A DNA stretch of 64,000 nt, taken from assembly GCA_016789305.1 (NCBI GenBank), contig JAEURJ010000014.1, positions 248,001-312,000 of the forward strand. The letters run 5' to 3'. The stretch comes from Anaerolineales bacterium (lineage in GTDB: Bacteria > Chloroflexota > Anaerolineae > Anaerolineales > Villigracilaceae). Position 1 is the first letter of the stretch. Each line of letters opens with the position of its first letter. Under the pieces are notes generated by a model. It did not search any database and was not told the origin of the DNA. It was given only the letters and a program-made list of their open reading frames with translations. The position numbers and the translations under genes are program-made. Below are positions 33,743 to 42,480 of this stretch, one piece after another.

Positions 33743-34273
33743 ATGCCCACCAAATTAACCCAACTCAAACAGGATTTTACAGAAGGACTCAGCCAGATCA
33801 GCCGCTTTTGGGGCTTTCCAAAAGGCATGGGCGCGATTTTCGCCGTGCTGTATCTCTCCCCCACTCCACTCTCTTTGGATGAAGTGGTTGCACAAACCAA
33901 CCTCACCAAGGGCGCAGTCAGCACCGAGATACGCACCCTGGCCCGCATGGGATTGGTCCACCGCTCCTCCAAACTTGGCGACCGCAAGGATTATTACGAA
34001 GCCGAATCTGATTTCTATAAATCGATCCGCTCGATCCTAAAGGAACGCCAAAACAGTGAGTTCGATCGCGCGCTGCTTTCGGTGCGTCAAACACTGCAGA
34101 AACTGGAGGCAGGCTCGGTATCCGGAGAGGAAACGGAAATTCAGTTCGTCCATGAACGCGTGCAGGCCCTGCAGGAATTCTTCGATGCAATCGACAGCCT
34201 GACAAATGCCGTCGTCAAACTGGAAAAACTGGGATTCACAAATGTTCAAAAGATCCTGTCCATTTTGAAATAA
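33743..34273 (+). CDS. GbsR/MarR-type transcriptional regulator
   Basis: A 176-aa regulator. The winged helix is at about 20-90: FPKGMGAIFAVLYLSPTPLSLDEVVAQTNLTKGAVS, then RTLARMGLVHRSSKLGDRKDYYEAE (wing), the GbsR pattern. The C-terminal part is helical (dimerisation). The palindrome over its start site suggests autoregulation. The adjacent NmrA-like reductase, 10 nt downstream, is presumably its target within the same operon. The ligand is unknown. Confidence 0.85.
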   Translation: MPTKLTQLKQDFTEGLSQISRFWGFPKGMGAIFAVLYLSPTPLSLDEVVAQTNLTKGAVSTEIRTLARMGLVHRSSKLGDRKDYYEAESDFYKSIRSILKERQNSEFDRALLSVRQTLQKLEAGSVSGEETEIQFVHERVQALQEFFDAIDSLTNAVVKLEKLGFTNVQKILSILK

Positions 34274-34283
34274 GGAGTCCATC

Positions 34284-35186
34284 ATGAAAATTGCAGTTAC
34301 AGGTGCATTCTCGTACTCGGGAAAATATATTACCAGCCGCCTGCTCGCCCGCGGCGAAGAGGTCATCACCCTCACCAATCATCCAAATCGACCCGATCCT
34401 TTTGAAGGCAAGGTCAAGGCGTTTCCACTCAACTTTAATAACGAAGAGGAATTGGAAAAGAATTTGAGTGGAATCGACGTGCTGGTCAACACCTATTGGA
34501 TTCGATTTGACAAAGGTCACAACACCCAGCCTCGTGCTGTGGAAAACACAAAAATATTGGTACGTGCCGCCGCAAAAGCGGGTGTGAAGCGGATCGTACA
34601 CATCAGCATCACCAACCCTTCGGCAGATTCACATCTTCCCTATTTCTGGGGAAAAGCCGCGAATGAAAAAGCCGTCATCGACTCTGGCATGAGTTATGCC
34701 ATTCTCCGTCCAACAGTTTTGTTTGGCAAGGAAGACATCCTCATCAACAATATTGCCTGGCTCTTGAGAAGGCTGCCGTTATTCGGATTGCCCGGTGATG
34801 GCTCCTATAAACTCTCCCCGGTTTATGTGGACGATCTCGCAAAACTAGCCGTCGAGGCCGTTTATAGCAAGGAAAATTATATTTGGGACGCAGTGGGTCC
34901 GGATGAATTCACTTTCAAGGAAATGGTGGAGGAAATTGGCCAAAACACCAATTCACAAAAACCTCTTATTTCCTTCCCGCCCCGGCTTGCATTATTGGCC
35001 GCCCAATTCATGAGCCTCTTTGTCAATGATGTGATGCTCACCCCTGAAGAAGTGGATGGATTGATGGCGAATCTGCTTGTTTCAAAGGAAGCGCCGCGCT
35101 GTAAAACCAGCCTCAAAGATTGGCTGCGTGAAAACAAATCAACGGTGGGAAAGACGTACGCATCGGAACTCGCGAGACACTTCTAA
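34284..35186 (+). CDS. NAD(P)-binding atypical SDR (NmrA/NDUFA9-like)
   Basis: A 300-aa Rossmann-fold protein. The N-terminal nucleotide-binding motif is VTGAFSYSGKYI (a variant of GxxGxxG). Other marks: VNTYWIRFD, HISITNPSADS, ILRPTVLFG and SPVYVDDLAKLA. The normal YxxxK is replaced by PYFWGKAANE, as in atypical SDRs that act as redox sensors or quinone/ubiquinone-linked accessory proteins. Cotranscribed with the GbsR-type regulator. Reaction unknown. Confidence 0.85.
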   Translation: MKIAVTGAFSYSGKYITSRLLARGEEVITLTNHPNRPDPFEGKVKAFPLNFNNEEELEKNLSGIDVLVNTYWIRFDKGHNTQPRAVENTKILVRAAAKAGVKRIVHISITNPSADSHLPYFWGKAANEKAVIDSGMSYAILRPTVLFGKEDILINNIAWLLRRLPLFGLPGDGSYKLSPVYVDDLAKLAVEAVYSKENYIWDAVGPDEFTFKEMVEEIGQNTNSQKPLISFPPRLALLAAQFMSLFVNDVMLTPEEVDGLMANLLVSKEAPRCKTSLKDWLRENKSTVGKTYASELARHF

Positions 35187-35189
35187 AGA

Positions 35190-35218
35190 AAAACTCCGCT
35201 CAAGTTGAGCGGAGTTTT
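35190..35218. terminator. bidirectional intrinsic terminator
   Basis: 14-bp arms around a single G (core ACTCCGCTCAA/TTGAGCGGAGT) between convergent genes, A-tract left and T-tract right. Confidence 0.92.
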
Positions 35219-35811
35219 TACTCGATCGAAACGATACCGGCACATTTGGGACTGTCCATGCAGCCGTAATATTTTTTCCCGGAGCGTGGGCCATCACGAT
35301 GAATTCGCAGGACCATCATCTTGCCGCATATCGGGCAGTGCGGGACGGAATCCGTATTGCGTTGAACACGCAAAGCTCCCGTCCCACCGATCTTCATCAC
35401 GGCCAATTGAAATAGATTCACGATTTCCGAGACATCATATTTTTCACCCGCAGGCACATGCACGAGCGGCAGGCCGGCATTGGTGAATAGTTCATCCATG
35501 AATTTATCCGTTTCGCGTGTATCGGTCTTGGAAACCGCACGGACGATATCCACACCAAACACCGGCAGCAGATTTTTTTGCTCGCACAACAAAAAATCAA
35601 CATGCTTGCGAAAAAATTTATTGAAGAAATGCACGTTCTCATTGGGACGCACGATATAAAAAATATCGTTCAGGGCCACCTTGGGGCAGATGATGTATCG
35701 CCCGCCCATCATTTCCGTCAACGTATGAAAAAGAGCCAGCTCCGTTGTGGTGAGGAATGGCTCTTTCAAACGGTATGGCAAGCGCGTGGTATCTATAACA
35801 GAATCAGTCAT
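35218..35811 (-). CDS. DUF2726-like nuclease-fold protein with topoisomerase-type zinc ribbon
   Basis: A 197-aa protein. Residues of about 15-125 resemble DUF2726 (LTTTELALFHTL, ICPKVALNDIFYI, FLLCEQKNLLPVFGVDI, DELFTNAGLPLVHVP), a predicted restriction-endonuclease-like fold. The C-terminus is a four-Cys zinc ribbon (CPICGKMMVLR...KYYGCMDSPKC), as in bacterial topoisomerase I tails. Suggests nucleic-acid binding or processing. The last bases overlap the terminator. Single gene. Confidence 0.8.
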   Translation of the reverse strand: MTDSVIDTTRLPYRLKEPFLTTTELALFHTLTEMMGGRYIICPKVALNDIFYIVRPNENVHFFNKFFRKHVDFLLCEQKNLLPVFGVDIVRAVSKTDTRETDKFMDELFTNAGLPLVHVPAGEKYDVSEIVNLFQLAVMKIGGTGALRVQRNTDSVPHCPICGKMMVLRIHRDGPRSGKKYYGCMDSPKCAGIVSIE

Positions 35812-35862
35812 GATTTTTTAATTATATATGAGGATTGACCTGCCGTACAGAAATCGTGCAGA

Positions 35863-36627
35863 CTAAAACCCGCGCATCAATTTCAAAACCTCCGGCTTGA
35901 GCACGGCGTTACAGGCAATTCCCTCTCCATGGGTGTGACCTTCTTCGCCGCTCCACGAACCGAAGAATCCCCCGGCCTCTTTCATGATGACCGGGTATGG
36001 CCCGCAATCATACACGTCCAACCGCGGGTCCAACGCCACCTCGGCACGCCCGGTGGCTACAAGCAAGTATCCGTAGGCGTCTGCCCAGGTCCGCATCAGA
36101 GCTTTTTGACTGGCAAAACGCTTTACAACATCCGGCATCTTCGCAGTGAGATGTTGAAAATCCGAGCTGACCACGCAGGCCTCTGACAATTTACTTACAG
36201 TGGAAACCCGTGCCCGTCGTCCATTCCACCAGCAACCAGCGCCGTCCGAAGCGGTAAGCATTTCATCCAATGGCGGGAAGTATGCCGCGCCCACTTTCAC
36301 CACGCCATCAATTTCCAACCCGACCAACACACCGTACAGAGGCACACCTCGAATAAACGAAATCGTGCCATCAATGGGATCAATGATCCAACGGAAGGAG
36401 TGTCCTTTTGCACTCTCGCCATACTCCTCCCCCACGATGGCATGGCCGGGGTAGGCGCGTTCGATCTCTCCGCGAATAAATTCTTCCGCTTCCTTATCTG
36501 CAACAGTAACTGGATCATTGTTTGCCTTTAATTCGGTTTGAACTCCTGCGTTGAAATACTTTAAAGTAATTTTGCCGGCACGATATGCCAGGGAAGTCGC
36601 AAATTCGAGGTAAGGTTCGAGGTTCAT
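35863..36627 (-). CDS. inositol monophosphatase / histidinol-phosphatase family enzyme
   Basis: A 254-aa Li-sensitive phosphatase family member. Metal ligands: GEEYGES (Glu), IDPIDGTISF (two Asp) and RTWADAYGY (Asp). The VTVADKEAEEFIR motif is present. WADAYGY resembles HisN histidinol-phosphatases more than SuhB, so histidine biosynthesis is a possible role; no other his genes are nearby. I use ATG 36627 (MNLEPYLEFA), which starts 4 nt after the upstream stop; the longer frame to 36666 would run into that gene. Confidence 0.85.
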   Translation of the reverse strand: MNLEPYLEFATSLAYRAGKITLKYFNAGVQTELKANNDPVTVADKEAEEFIRGEIERAYPGHAIVGEEYGESAKGHSFRWIIDPIDGTISFIRGVPLYGVLVGLEIDGVVKVGAAYFPPLDEMLTASDGAGCWWNGRRARVSTVSKLSEACVVSSDFQHLTAKMPDVVKRFASQKALMRTWADAYGYLLVATGRAEVALDPRLDVYDCGPYPVIMKEAGGFFGSWSGEEGHTHGEGIACNAVLKPEVLKLMRGF

Positions 36628-36631
36628 GGAT

Positions 36632-37567
36632 TCAGCCAGTGACCAAATTGGTTTTCTTCTTGGCAAGAGATATTGTTGCCACTGCGCCAGAATTAAAAGT
36701 CAAAAAATCGGATTCCACGCCGTCGCTAAAAATCACACCGCCTTCAGGCATTTCCGAGTAGATTTTCAGGGATGCCTGCGGAGTCACATATCCAAATACG
36801 GTATTGGCAGATGAAGTCTTACTAATAAAGGGTTCGCGAACTACGTAAACTAATTTTTCGTCTTCCCAATTAAAACGAGAAGGTGGCAGAGTCTTTTCAT
36901 GGCTTCCCTGTTGCGTTCCATGCAAAATTCCATTTGCCATATTAAACATACTGCTCAGCCAGCCAGTGGAACCTACTCCTGTTGAAACAATAATGCCGCT
37001 GGAAGATTGACGCTCTTGTGTTCCCCGCACCTCAATTAAATAACGAGCCGAGACATGCGATCTCACCCCAATAAAAAGATCGTTGAAAGCCAACAGAGAT
37101 TGACCATCATTTAAGTGCGCCTCCGCCATGCTGATCTTTCTGGATCGAAAATTACCTTTCAGCATACTTCTCACTGTCGAAACGGCAGAGGGAACGTTGA
37201 AAGGCAAAAGAATGCCATCAATATAAGCAGGGTCTGGATTCACCGCGACTAAAGGCTGCCCATTAAGGTATTTGGCCGTATTTGCCACAAGGCCATCAAT
37301 ACCAATGGCTGCCACAATATCTGTTTCAGAAAACAAAAAATTAGGAAGGAGGCTCCTTTCAATCTCCTGTAGTTTTATTAACTGTTGCAATTCCGAACGC
37401 AGAATAGATACTGCCGCATAATAGGTATTATGCTCGCGTTGATAGAGATCAAAATCCCCGCCTCCATGCTCAAGATAAAACCTGGCCTGACCAATAGTAT
37501 TAAATCTCTCAACCAAGCCTTCAAGACGCGTCTTCCGCGTCACCAATACTATTTTCTCAAATTCCAA
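36632..37567 (-). CDS. divergent NAD kinase-like protein
   Basis: A 311-aa protein. The C-terminal half resembles ATP-NAD kinase: IAIGIDGLVANTAKYL in place of GGDG, and IIVSTGVGSTGW, related to the TPTGSTAY motif. It is longer than bacterial NadK and the usual GGDG is not intact. The N-terminal 80 residues (VTRKTRLEGLVERFNTIGQARFYLE) are as in archaeal/chloroflexotal NAD-kinase-like proteins. TTG start with GAGGG upstream, directly following the SPFH gene. Activity is uncertain. Confidence 0.72.
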   Translation of the reverse strand: MEFEKIVLVTRKTRLEGLVERFNTIGQARFYLEHGGGDFDLYQREHNTYYAAVSILRSELQQLIKLQEIERSLLPNFLFSETDIVAAIGIDGLVANTAKYLNGQPLVAVNPDPAYIDGILLPFNVPSAVSTVRSMLKGNFRSRKISMAEAHLNDGQSLLAFNDLFIGVRSHVSARYLIEVRGTQERQSSSGIIVSTGVGSTGWLSSMFNMANGILHGTQQGSHEKTLPPSRFNWEDEKLVYVVREPFISKTSSANTVFGYVTPQASLKIYSEMPEGGVIFSDGVESDFLTFNSGAVATISLAKKKTNLVTG

Positions 37568-37569
37568 GA

Positions 37570-38628
37570 CTAGCCCTCATGCCCTTTTGCCACATGTGGT
37601 GCCTGGTTCGACGAATCTCCGTCCTGCATCAAAAGTTGTAAAAGGTCCGGCGAGATATTTAAATTACCGATCCTGGCGGCGTTCTGAGCGAGTTCTTTGA
37701 ATGCCATACTAACCATCAGTTTAGGGTCAGCGGACCGAACAGCAAGCAACTGAAGCACGGCCGGCTCCAAATTCTGAAGTACCTTCAATGAAGCCTGCAT
37801 GGCATATGCCTGGGCATCCGCCTCGGTCCGTGCATTTTCAGTGTGGGCAGCAACCAGATTTTTACGATCCGTTTCCAGCGCGATCTGACCGCTCAACTGA
37901 GTTTCACGGACTTCCTGCTGCTTTTTCTCCACGACAAGATCCGCATCTACCTTTGTCTCACGGATTTGTCGTTTCTTTTCTTCAACCGCGATCTCGGTAT
38001 TCAACTCATTTTCCTTGATGCGACGCTCTTGTTCCACAGAAGCATTTCGCCGATCATAAATTGCCTGGTCAGCGGTCCTCATCATTGCCTCTCGTGCTTC
38101 AGATTCAAGAGCACGCGCCACTTCGGGCACAGGACGAATGGCCTGAATGGCGAGCGCCATTACTTCCACCCCAAGGGATTTTAGCGAATCGCTTGTCTTC
38201 ATTTTCTCGAAAACCAAAGAGGCAACTGCTTCTGAAGATTTGATCACATCCCGAAGAGGTAATTTCTGAACCTCAGCACGTACCATCACTTGAAGTAAAT
38301 TGATCAAACGTTGAGCCAGCTTCTGCGGGTCTTCCGAAGTATACCGAGTGGGCAGGGAATCAACTGTGTAATTAAGCAGCGATGCAACAAGTTCCGGGTC
38401 AAAAATGCGGTACGTAAGTTCGCCTTGCACAGTGAGAGGTTGATAATCCTGACTCAATTCGTTGAATATAAATGGGACATCCGCACTTCCCACCGGGATT
38501 ACAACGATGGAGGAAGATGGTTTGTAATAGAAAAAGGATAATCCTCTGCCCGCCCGTCTTTTACGTCCACCCGCAAAATGAATCACATAATAAGTTGGAT
38601 TGACCTTGATGTATTGAATTCCAAACAT
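37570..38628 (-). CDS. SPFH/band 7 (stomatin-like) domain protein
   Basis: A 352-aa protein. The SPFH domain spans about 15-190 (VVIPVGSADVPFIFNELSQDYQPLTVQGELTYRI); then a long charged coiled coil (about 190-265: QERRIKENELNTEIAVEEKKRQIRE, with repeated EKK), and a C-terminal oligomerisation segment. There is no N-terminal membrane span, so membrane association must be peripheral. ATG 38628 has AAGGAGG 9-10 nt upstream; GTG 38637 touches that site. Its gene lies directly before the NAD-kinase-like gene, suggesting a shared function. Confidence 0.85.
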   Translation of the reverse strand: MFGIQYIKVNPTYYVIHFAGGRKRRAGRGLSFFYYKPSSSIVVIPVGSADVPFIFNELSQDYQPLTVQGELTYRIFDPELVASLLNYTVDSLPTRYTSEDPQKLAQRLINLLQVMVRAEVQKLPLRDVIKSSEAVASLVFEKMKTSDSLKSLGVEVMALAIQAIRPVPEVARALESEAREAMMRTADQAIYDRRNASVEQERRIKENELNTEIAVEEKKRQIRETKVDADLVVEKKQQEVRETQLSGQIALETDRKNLVAAHTENARTEADAQAYAMQASLKVLQNLEPAVLQLLAVRSADPKLMVSMAFKELAQNAARIGNLNISPDLLQLLMQDGDSSNQAPHVAKGHEG

Positions 38629-38660
38629 GGATTTCACGCCTCCTTAAATGAAGTTGCAAC

Positions 38661-39905
38661 TCAATTCAATTTTATCAGTCTTTCAAGCATGTCCTGCTCC
38701 TGTTGAGCAGATTCCAGATCCCCGTCCAGCCATGCAGCGCGAAGTTGGGACAGAATTTCTCCAAAACGCGGACCCGGGGTGAGCCCGCGTGCTTTCAAAT
38801 CATCGCCTGTTGTGTGCGGTTTGACATGCCGCCAAATGGACAGATAATCCAAAAGCGCGCTTTCGCGTGAGACCAGATAAACTACATAAATGGAAAGCAA
38901 AGGCAAGTTCTCGAGTGCCAGGCTCCATACACTTGGCCTTGAATTCACCAGGAAAGGAAGGCTTTTCTTTAGCTGAGATACTGCCCAGACTGAATGGGTC
39001 ATATCAGAAGAGAAATCCAACCGACGCGCGATCGACAAAATATCATCTTCCATCAAATCCATGAACCAGAGCATATAACCGATTTCCATCCGACTCATTG
39101 GAATATCCAGGATCGGATCTATTTCGAGGAAAACGAAATAGTCTGGATTGAACATAGGTAGTTTCGGATGGATGGCATTGAACAGGCCCAATTTCCCTGC
39201 GCGCAAAAGCATTTGTGAAGAATTCTCTTCTTCGAAGACCAGATCGAGCTCATGGCGGATACGTTCGCCACTCAACCGCATGATCACAGAAATGGATTCT
39301 GAATTGATCAAACTCAAGGTTGCAGGCTCAAGAGTGAATGAATACCGCCCTTCATAGCGAATCGCGCGGAAGATACGTGTCGGATCCTCGACAAACGATT
39401 TCGGGTGTAACACGCGGATTATCTTGTTTTCAAGATCAGCCCGCCCGTTCAAGGGGTCAAGCAATTCACCAAAGTGCCCACCATCGATACGGATGGCCAT
39501 TGCATTGACTGTAAAGTCCCGGCGGCGAAGGTCGTCTTCCATTGTTGCCGGAGTTACAGTGGGCAGAGCGCCGGGGGCCAGATAAGTTTCTTTACGGGCA
39601 GTGATAAGATCAAGGGTTTCAGAAGTATTGGGCAAGTGCCAGATGGCAGTGTGAAATTTTTGGTGTGGAGTTAATTTGCCGCCATATTTCCTGACAAGGG
39701 CATTGCCAAAATGAATCGCATCCCCTTCTACAACAAGATCGAAATCATTAACGGAATGATGAAGAAGTAAGTCCCGCACGAAACCACCGACCACGAAAAG
39801 TGGAAGGCTTTGCGAAGCGGCAACAGAGGCGATCTGCTTGAGCAGGTCCAGCCGCTCAGGCAAAATCAGGCCGAAGTCGGTAATGAAGCGCGAACCCGTT
39901 GTCAC
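38661..39905 (-). CDS. tRNA nucleotidyltransferase / poly(A) polymerase family protein
   Basis: A 414-aa class II nucleotidyltransferase. The catalytic domain has VGGFVRDLLLHHSVNDFDLVVEG (GGxVRD and the DxD metal ligands), RRRDFTVNAMAI and EDPTRIFRAIRYEGR. The C-terminal helical tail lacks an HD domain. Adds or repairs the CCA end of tRNA, or is the A-adding half of a split pair. The GTG start overlaps the permease stop (GTGA) and has GGAGG upstream. Confidence 0.9.
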   Translation of the reverse strand: MTTGSRFITDFGLILPERLDLLKQIASVAASQSLPLFVVGGFVRDLLLHHSVNDFDLVVEGDAIHFGNALVRKYGGKLTPHQKFHTAIWHLPNTSETLDLITARKETYLAPGALPTVTPATMEDDLRRRDFTVNAMAIRIDGGHFGELLDPLNGRADLENKIIRVLHPKSFVEDPTRIFRAIRYEGRYSFTLEPATLSLINSESISVIMRLSGERIRHELDLVFEEENSSQMLLRAGKLGLFNAIHPKLPMFNPDYFVFLEIDPILDIPMSRMEIGYMLWFMDLMEDDILSIARRLDFSSDMTHSVWAVSQLKKSLPFLVNSRPSVWSLALENLPLLSIYVVYLVSRESALLDYLSIWRHVKPHTTGDDLKARGLTPGPRFGEILSQLRAAWLDGDLESAQQEQDMLERLIKLN

Positions 39906-40867
39906 TTCATCCTCCGCGGATCCAACATGTCGCTAAGCCCATCCCCGAGAAGATTCCAACCAATGCCGAACAAGGTAATGGCGAGTGTGGCCGGGACGAA
40001 CACCCACCAGGTGGTGAATAAGCTTCCGCCTGGACCTATGACCCAATTACGACCAAGAGAAAGCAACAACCCCCACGCAGAGCTGCCGCCCAGGCCAATG
40101 AATGTGATCGTTGCCTGTAAAATAACAGAACTGCCTACATCGCGCGCGGCAAGCACAATTGCCGGGGAGATCGCATTGGGAATGAGATGCCTCCAAATGA
40201 TCCAGGGAGAACTGCCCCCTAATGCGCGTGTCGCTTGAATAAAGTCGGCGTTCTTCAATGTCACAACCAGTGTATTGACAAGTCGGGCCACCGGCATCCA
40301 GGAAAAAAGGATCAAACTGATCAGAATCGGATCGACCTTCAATAAAAAGACGGCAAAAGGCGGCGGTGTGAATTGAAAGTCCACCACTCTTCCATGATAA
40401 TCAGAGTTGAACCAGAATGTGCCACCAAGCGACTCGATGGTCACAGCAACGAGCTGTTGAAGGAAAACCACACCTGCCAATGCGGGAAACGTCAAAAAAG
40501 CATCCGCGATGCGCATCATTAAGCTGTTTACAATTCCACCAACATATCCGGAAATCGTTCCAAAAAACACCCCAAAAACAAAAGCACCGAGCGCCACGAA
40601 CATGCCAAAAATCATGGCCTCACGTGTCCCCCAAATCAAAGCATGATAAACATCCAGTTGTCCGGGGAGCGTACCCAAAGGCGCTTCTGCACTGGGCGGA
40701 TGCGGCCGCAGATCAGAGGAACGACCCACCTTCTTGAAGGCGCCTTGAGTTGTTTTGTTGGGCGGGGACAAGAGTGGGGCGGCAAGGGAAACCACAGTAA
40801 AGATCAATACGATGACAAGTCCCAGCCAGTTCTGCCAGCGGGAAAAAAAATAATGCACGGGCTTCAT
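39902..40867 (-). CDS. ABC transporter permease, DppC/OppC type
   Basis: A 321-aa inner-membrane permease. Six hydrophobic spans with a long periplasmic loop (LSPPNKTTQGAF...HPPSAEAPLGT), and the EAA-like cytoplasmic loop (RALGGSSPWIIWRHLIPNAISP). The C-terminus GDGLSDMLDPR is typical of DppC. Forms a heterodimer with the DppB-type protein encoded just upstream (4-nt overlap). ATPases and a solute-binding protein are not in the window. Confidence 0.92.
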   Translation of the reverse strand: MKPVHYFFSRWQNWLGLVIVLIFTVVSLAAPLLSPPNKTTQGAFKKVGRSSDLRPHPPSAEAPLGTLPGQLDVYHALIWGTREAMIFGMFVALGAFVFGVFFGTISGYVGGIVNSLMMRIADAFLTFPALAGVVFLQQLVAVTIESLGGTFWFNSDYHGRVVDFQFTPPPFAVFLLKVDPILISLILFSWMPVARLVNTLVVTLKNADFIQATRALGGSSPWIIWRHLIPNAISPAIVLAARDVGSSVILQATITFIGLGGSSAWGLLLSLGRNWVIGPGGSLFTTWWVFVPATLAITLFGIGWNLLGDGLSDMLDPRRMK

Positions 40868-41928
40868 GCTTTCAGAACCTCATCGCGCACGCGCGGATCC
40901 ACGAGCGCCTGAATCACATCGAGAATCATCATCAGACCCAGGACCATGACCACGCTGTACACAGCAAAGCCGAGTGCGGCAGGGGCATCGGGGGAACTAT
41001 GCATGGCAATCACAATTACTTGTGAGATGCCGGCCAGGTTGTAAATGATCTCGATCACAAACACGCCGGTGGCAATACTGGCCGCAGACAGTACAATCGT
41101 GGTCAGGGCAGGCGCCAAAACTGCACGCAAGGCATGCCGCCAGATCAATCGCGTTTCACGCACCCCTCGTGCCCGTGCCGAAGTAATGTAATCCCTGCCC
41201 CGTTCATTAAGAACAGTGGAACGGGTAATACGCCCAAGGGTGGCCCAGTGATAGATTCCCAAGGTAAAGACCGGCATTGCCAAATGGCGCAACCCAATCA
41301 AAAAAATATCCAATCTTCGGTTAAGCAGGCTGTCAAGCAACAGTGCGCCGGTGTATTCCACAAAACCCGAGCGCGTCATATCCAATTCCGTTGTAACATC
41401 CAGTCGACCCGGTGGAAACCAGCCCAACTTGATGTAAAAAATGGAGAGCAGGACCATTGCAAGGATGAAGGCCGGCACGGAAGTGCCAAGAAAAGCCAGG
41501 GCGCGGAAGATCCCGTCAAATACGCCATTAGGCCGCCAGCCGGACAACAAGCCGCCGGCTAGGCCAAGTGGAATCAAAAGAAGCAGTGAGCAAATCGCAA
41601 GTTCCAGAGTGGCGGGAGTGCGGTGCAGCAGGGATGGCAACACCTCGGAATGCAGCGTAGGGCTGTAACCCCAAGAACCCGACAACAAGGATTTCACCCA
41701 AAACATGTACTGGATCAGGAACGGTTCATCAAGATGGTTCGAATCGATAATGCTTTGAATGTATTGTTCTGAAGCCCGATCGCCCCCTTTCCCTGGGGAC
41801 AAATACAGGCGGGCCCGCGCCTCAGGCGGCGTAAGCATGATTCCGGCGTACAACACCATGGTAATGACAATCAATGACAGCAGCGAGTAAAACAGCCTGC
41901 GGATGACGAATTGAAGGAATGGGGGCAT
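40864..41928 (-). CDS. ABC transporter permease, DppB/OppB type
   Basis: A 354-aa permease. N-terminal FVIRRLFYSLLSLIVIT and the EAA loop ITSARARGVRETRLIWRHALRAVLAPALT are characteristic, as is the terminal DVIQALVDPRVR. ATG 41928 (MPPFLQFVIRR) matches the normal family start; TTG 41958 would add ten residues. Oligopeptide, nickel or glycan import are possible. It heads the minus-strand run dppB-dppC-cca-SPFH-NAD kinase-like-IMPase. Confidence 0.9.
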   Translation of the reverse strand: MPPFLQFVIRRLFYSLLSLIVITMVLYAGIMLTPPEARARLYLSPGKGGDRASEQYIQSIIDSNHLDEPFLIQYMFWVKSLLSGSWGYSPTLHSEVLPSLLHRTPATLELAICSLLLLIPLGLAGGLLSGWRPNGVFDGIFRALAFLGTSVPAFILAMVLLSIFYIKLGWFPPGRLDVTTELDMTRSGFVEYTGALLLDSLLNRRLDIFLIGLRHLAMPVFTLGIYHWATLGRITRSTVLNERGRDYITSARARGVRETRLIWRHALRAVLAPALTTIVLSAASIATGVFVIEIIYNLAGISQVIVIAMHSSPDAPAALGFAVYSVVMVLGLMMILDVIQALVDPRVRDEVLKA

Positions 41929-42005
41929 GAGAATCCGTAACAATTTTACCTCACGCAAGCATTCAGACCACAGGGCAGGCTGCTTCTCAATTTATAATAA
42001 ATGTG

Positions 42006-42126
42006 TATAATTGCCGAAATGTATTTAAACCCGAACCCGTCCCCGCGATTGTGTAGATCTACCAGGTCTGGCTAGGTTCGCTTTATTGCGCCCACAACGG
42101 CTCCCAGACTTGGTGAGCCGTTTTTG
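42006..42126 (+). ncRNA. candidate short transcript (promoter to intrinsic terminator), with 18-codon ORF
   Basis: TATAAT (42006-42011) is followed after 7 nt by ATG 42019, opening an 18-codon ORF (MYLNPNPSPRLCRSTRSG, stop 42075). Within it are the palindromes GTAGATCTAC and CCAGGTCTGG. A terminator follows: AACGGCTCCCA/TGG-T-GAGCCGTT, then TTTTTG (42096-42126). Reads as a small RNA, a leaderless leader peptide, or an attenuated 5' region of the MazG-like gene at 42160. No Rfam class recognised. Confidence 0.4.
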
Positions 42127-42159
42127 TTTGGCACCAGAGATGAACGGAGATAAACATAG

Positions 42160-42480
42160 ATGGCAGGAAAGTTATCCATCGAAGAATTAACTGCGATGAT
42201 GCACGAGCTGGTGCGGTCGAAGGGCTGGTACGAGAAGGATAGTAAACGCCCACAGACGCCGCGCAATTTGGCGATCTCACTTTCTTTGGAAGCAGCGGAG
42301 ATTTTGGAGCATTTTCAATTCCGTGAAGAACCAAAGGACAAGAACGAGTTTGCAAACGAACTCGCGGATGTGACATTGTATCTTTTACAACTGGCTTCTG
42401 TTTCAGGCATCGACCTTGAACAGGCTGTGTTGAAGAAAATCGAAATCAATAAAACCAGACAATGGGATGTTGAAGAATGA
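42160..42480 (+). CDS. MazG-like nucleotide pyrophosphohydrolase
   Basis: A 106-aa all-alpha NTP pyrophosphatase resembling the RS21-C6/dCTPase group. Metal-site acidic residues: LSLEAAEILEHFQF (ExxE-like helix) and ELADVTLYLLQL (ExxD). Probably hydrolyses non-canonical or deoxy-NTPs. Its stop overlaps the next ATG (ATGA). Confidence 0.85.
   Translation: MAGKLSIEELTAMMHELVRSKGWYEKDSKRPQTPRNLAISLSLEAAEILEHFQFREEPKDKNEFANELADVTLYLLQLASVSGIDLEQAVLKKIEINKTRQWDVEE

Noticed and set aside
42030..42090. Possible tRNA (GGTTCG-like stretch)
   Set aside because: No cloverleaf can be formed on either strand and no acceptor stem complement.
42006..42126. Possible SRP RNA
   Set aside because: The required GGAAGGAAGCAGCC-type loop is absent.
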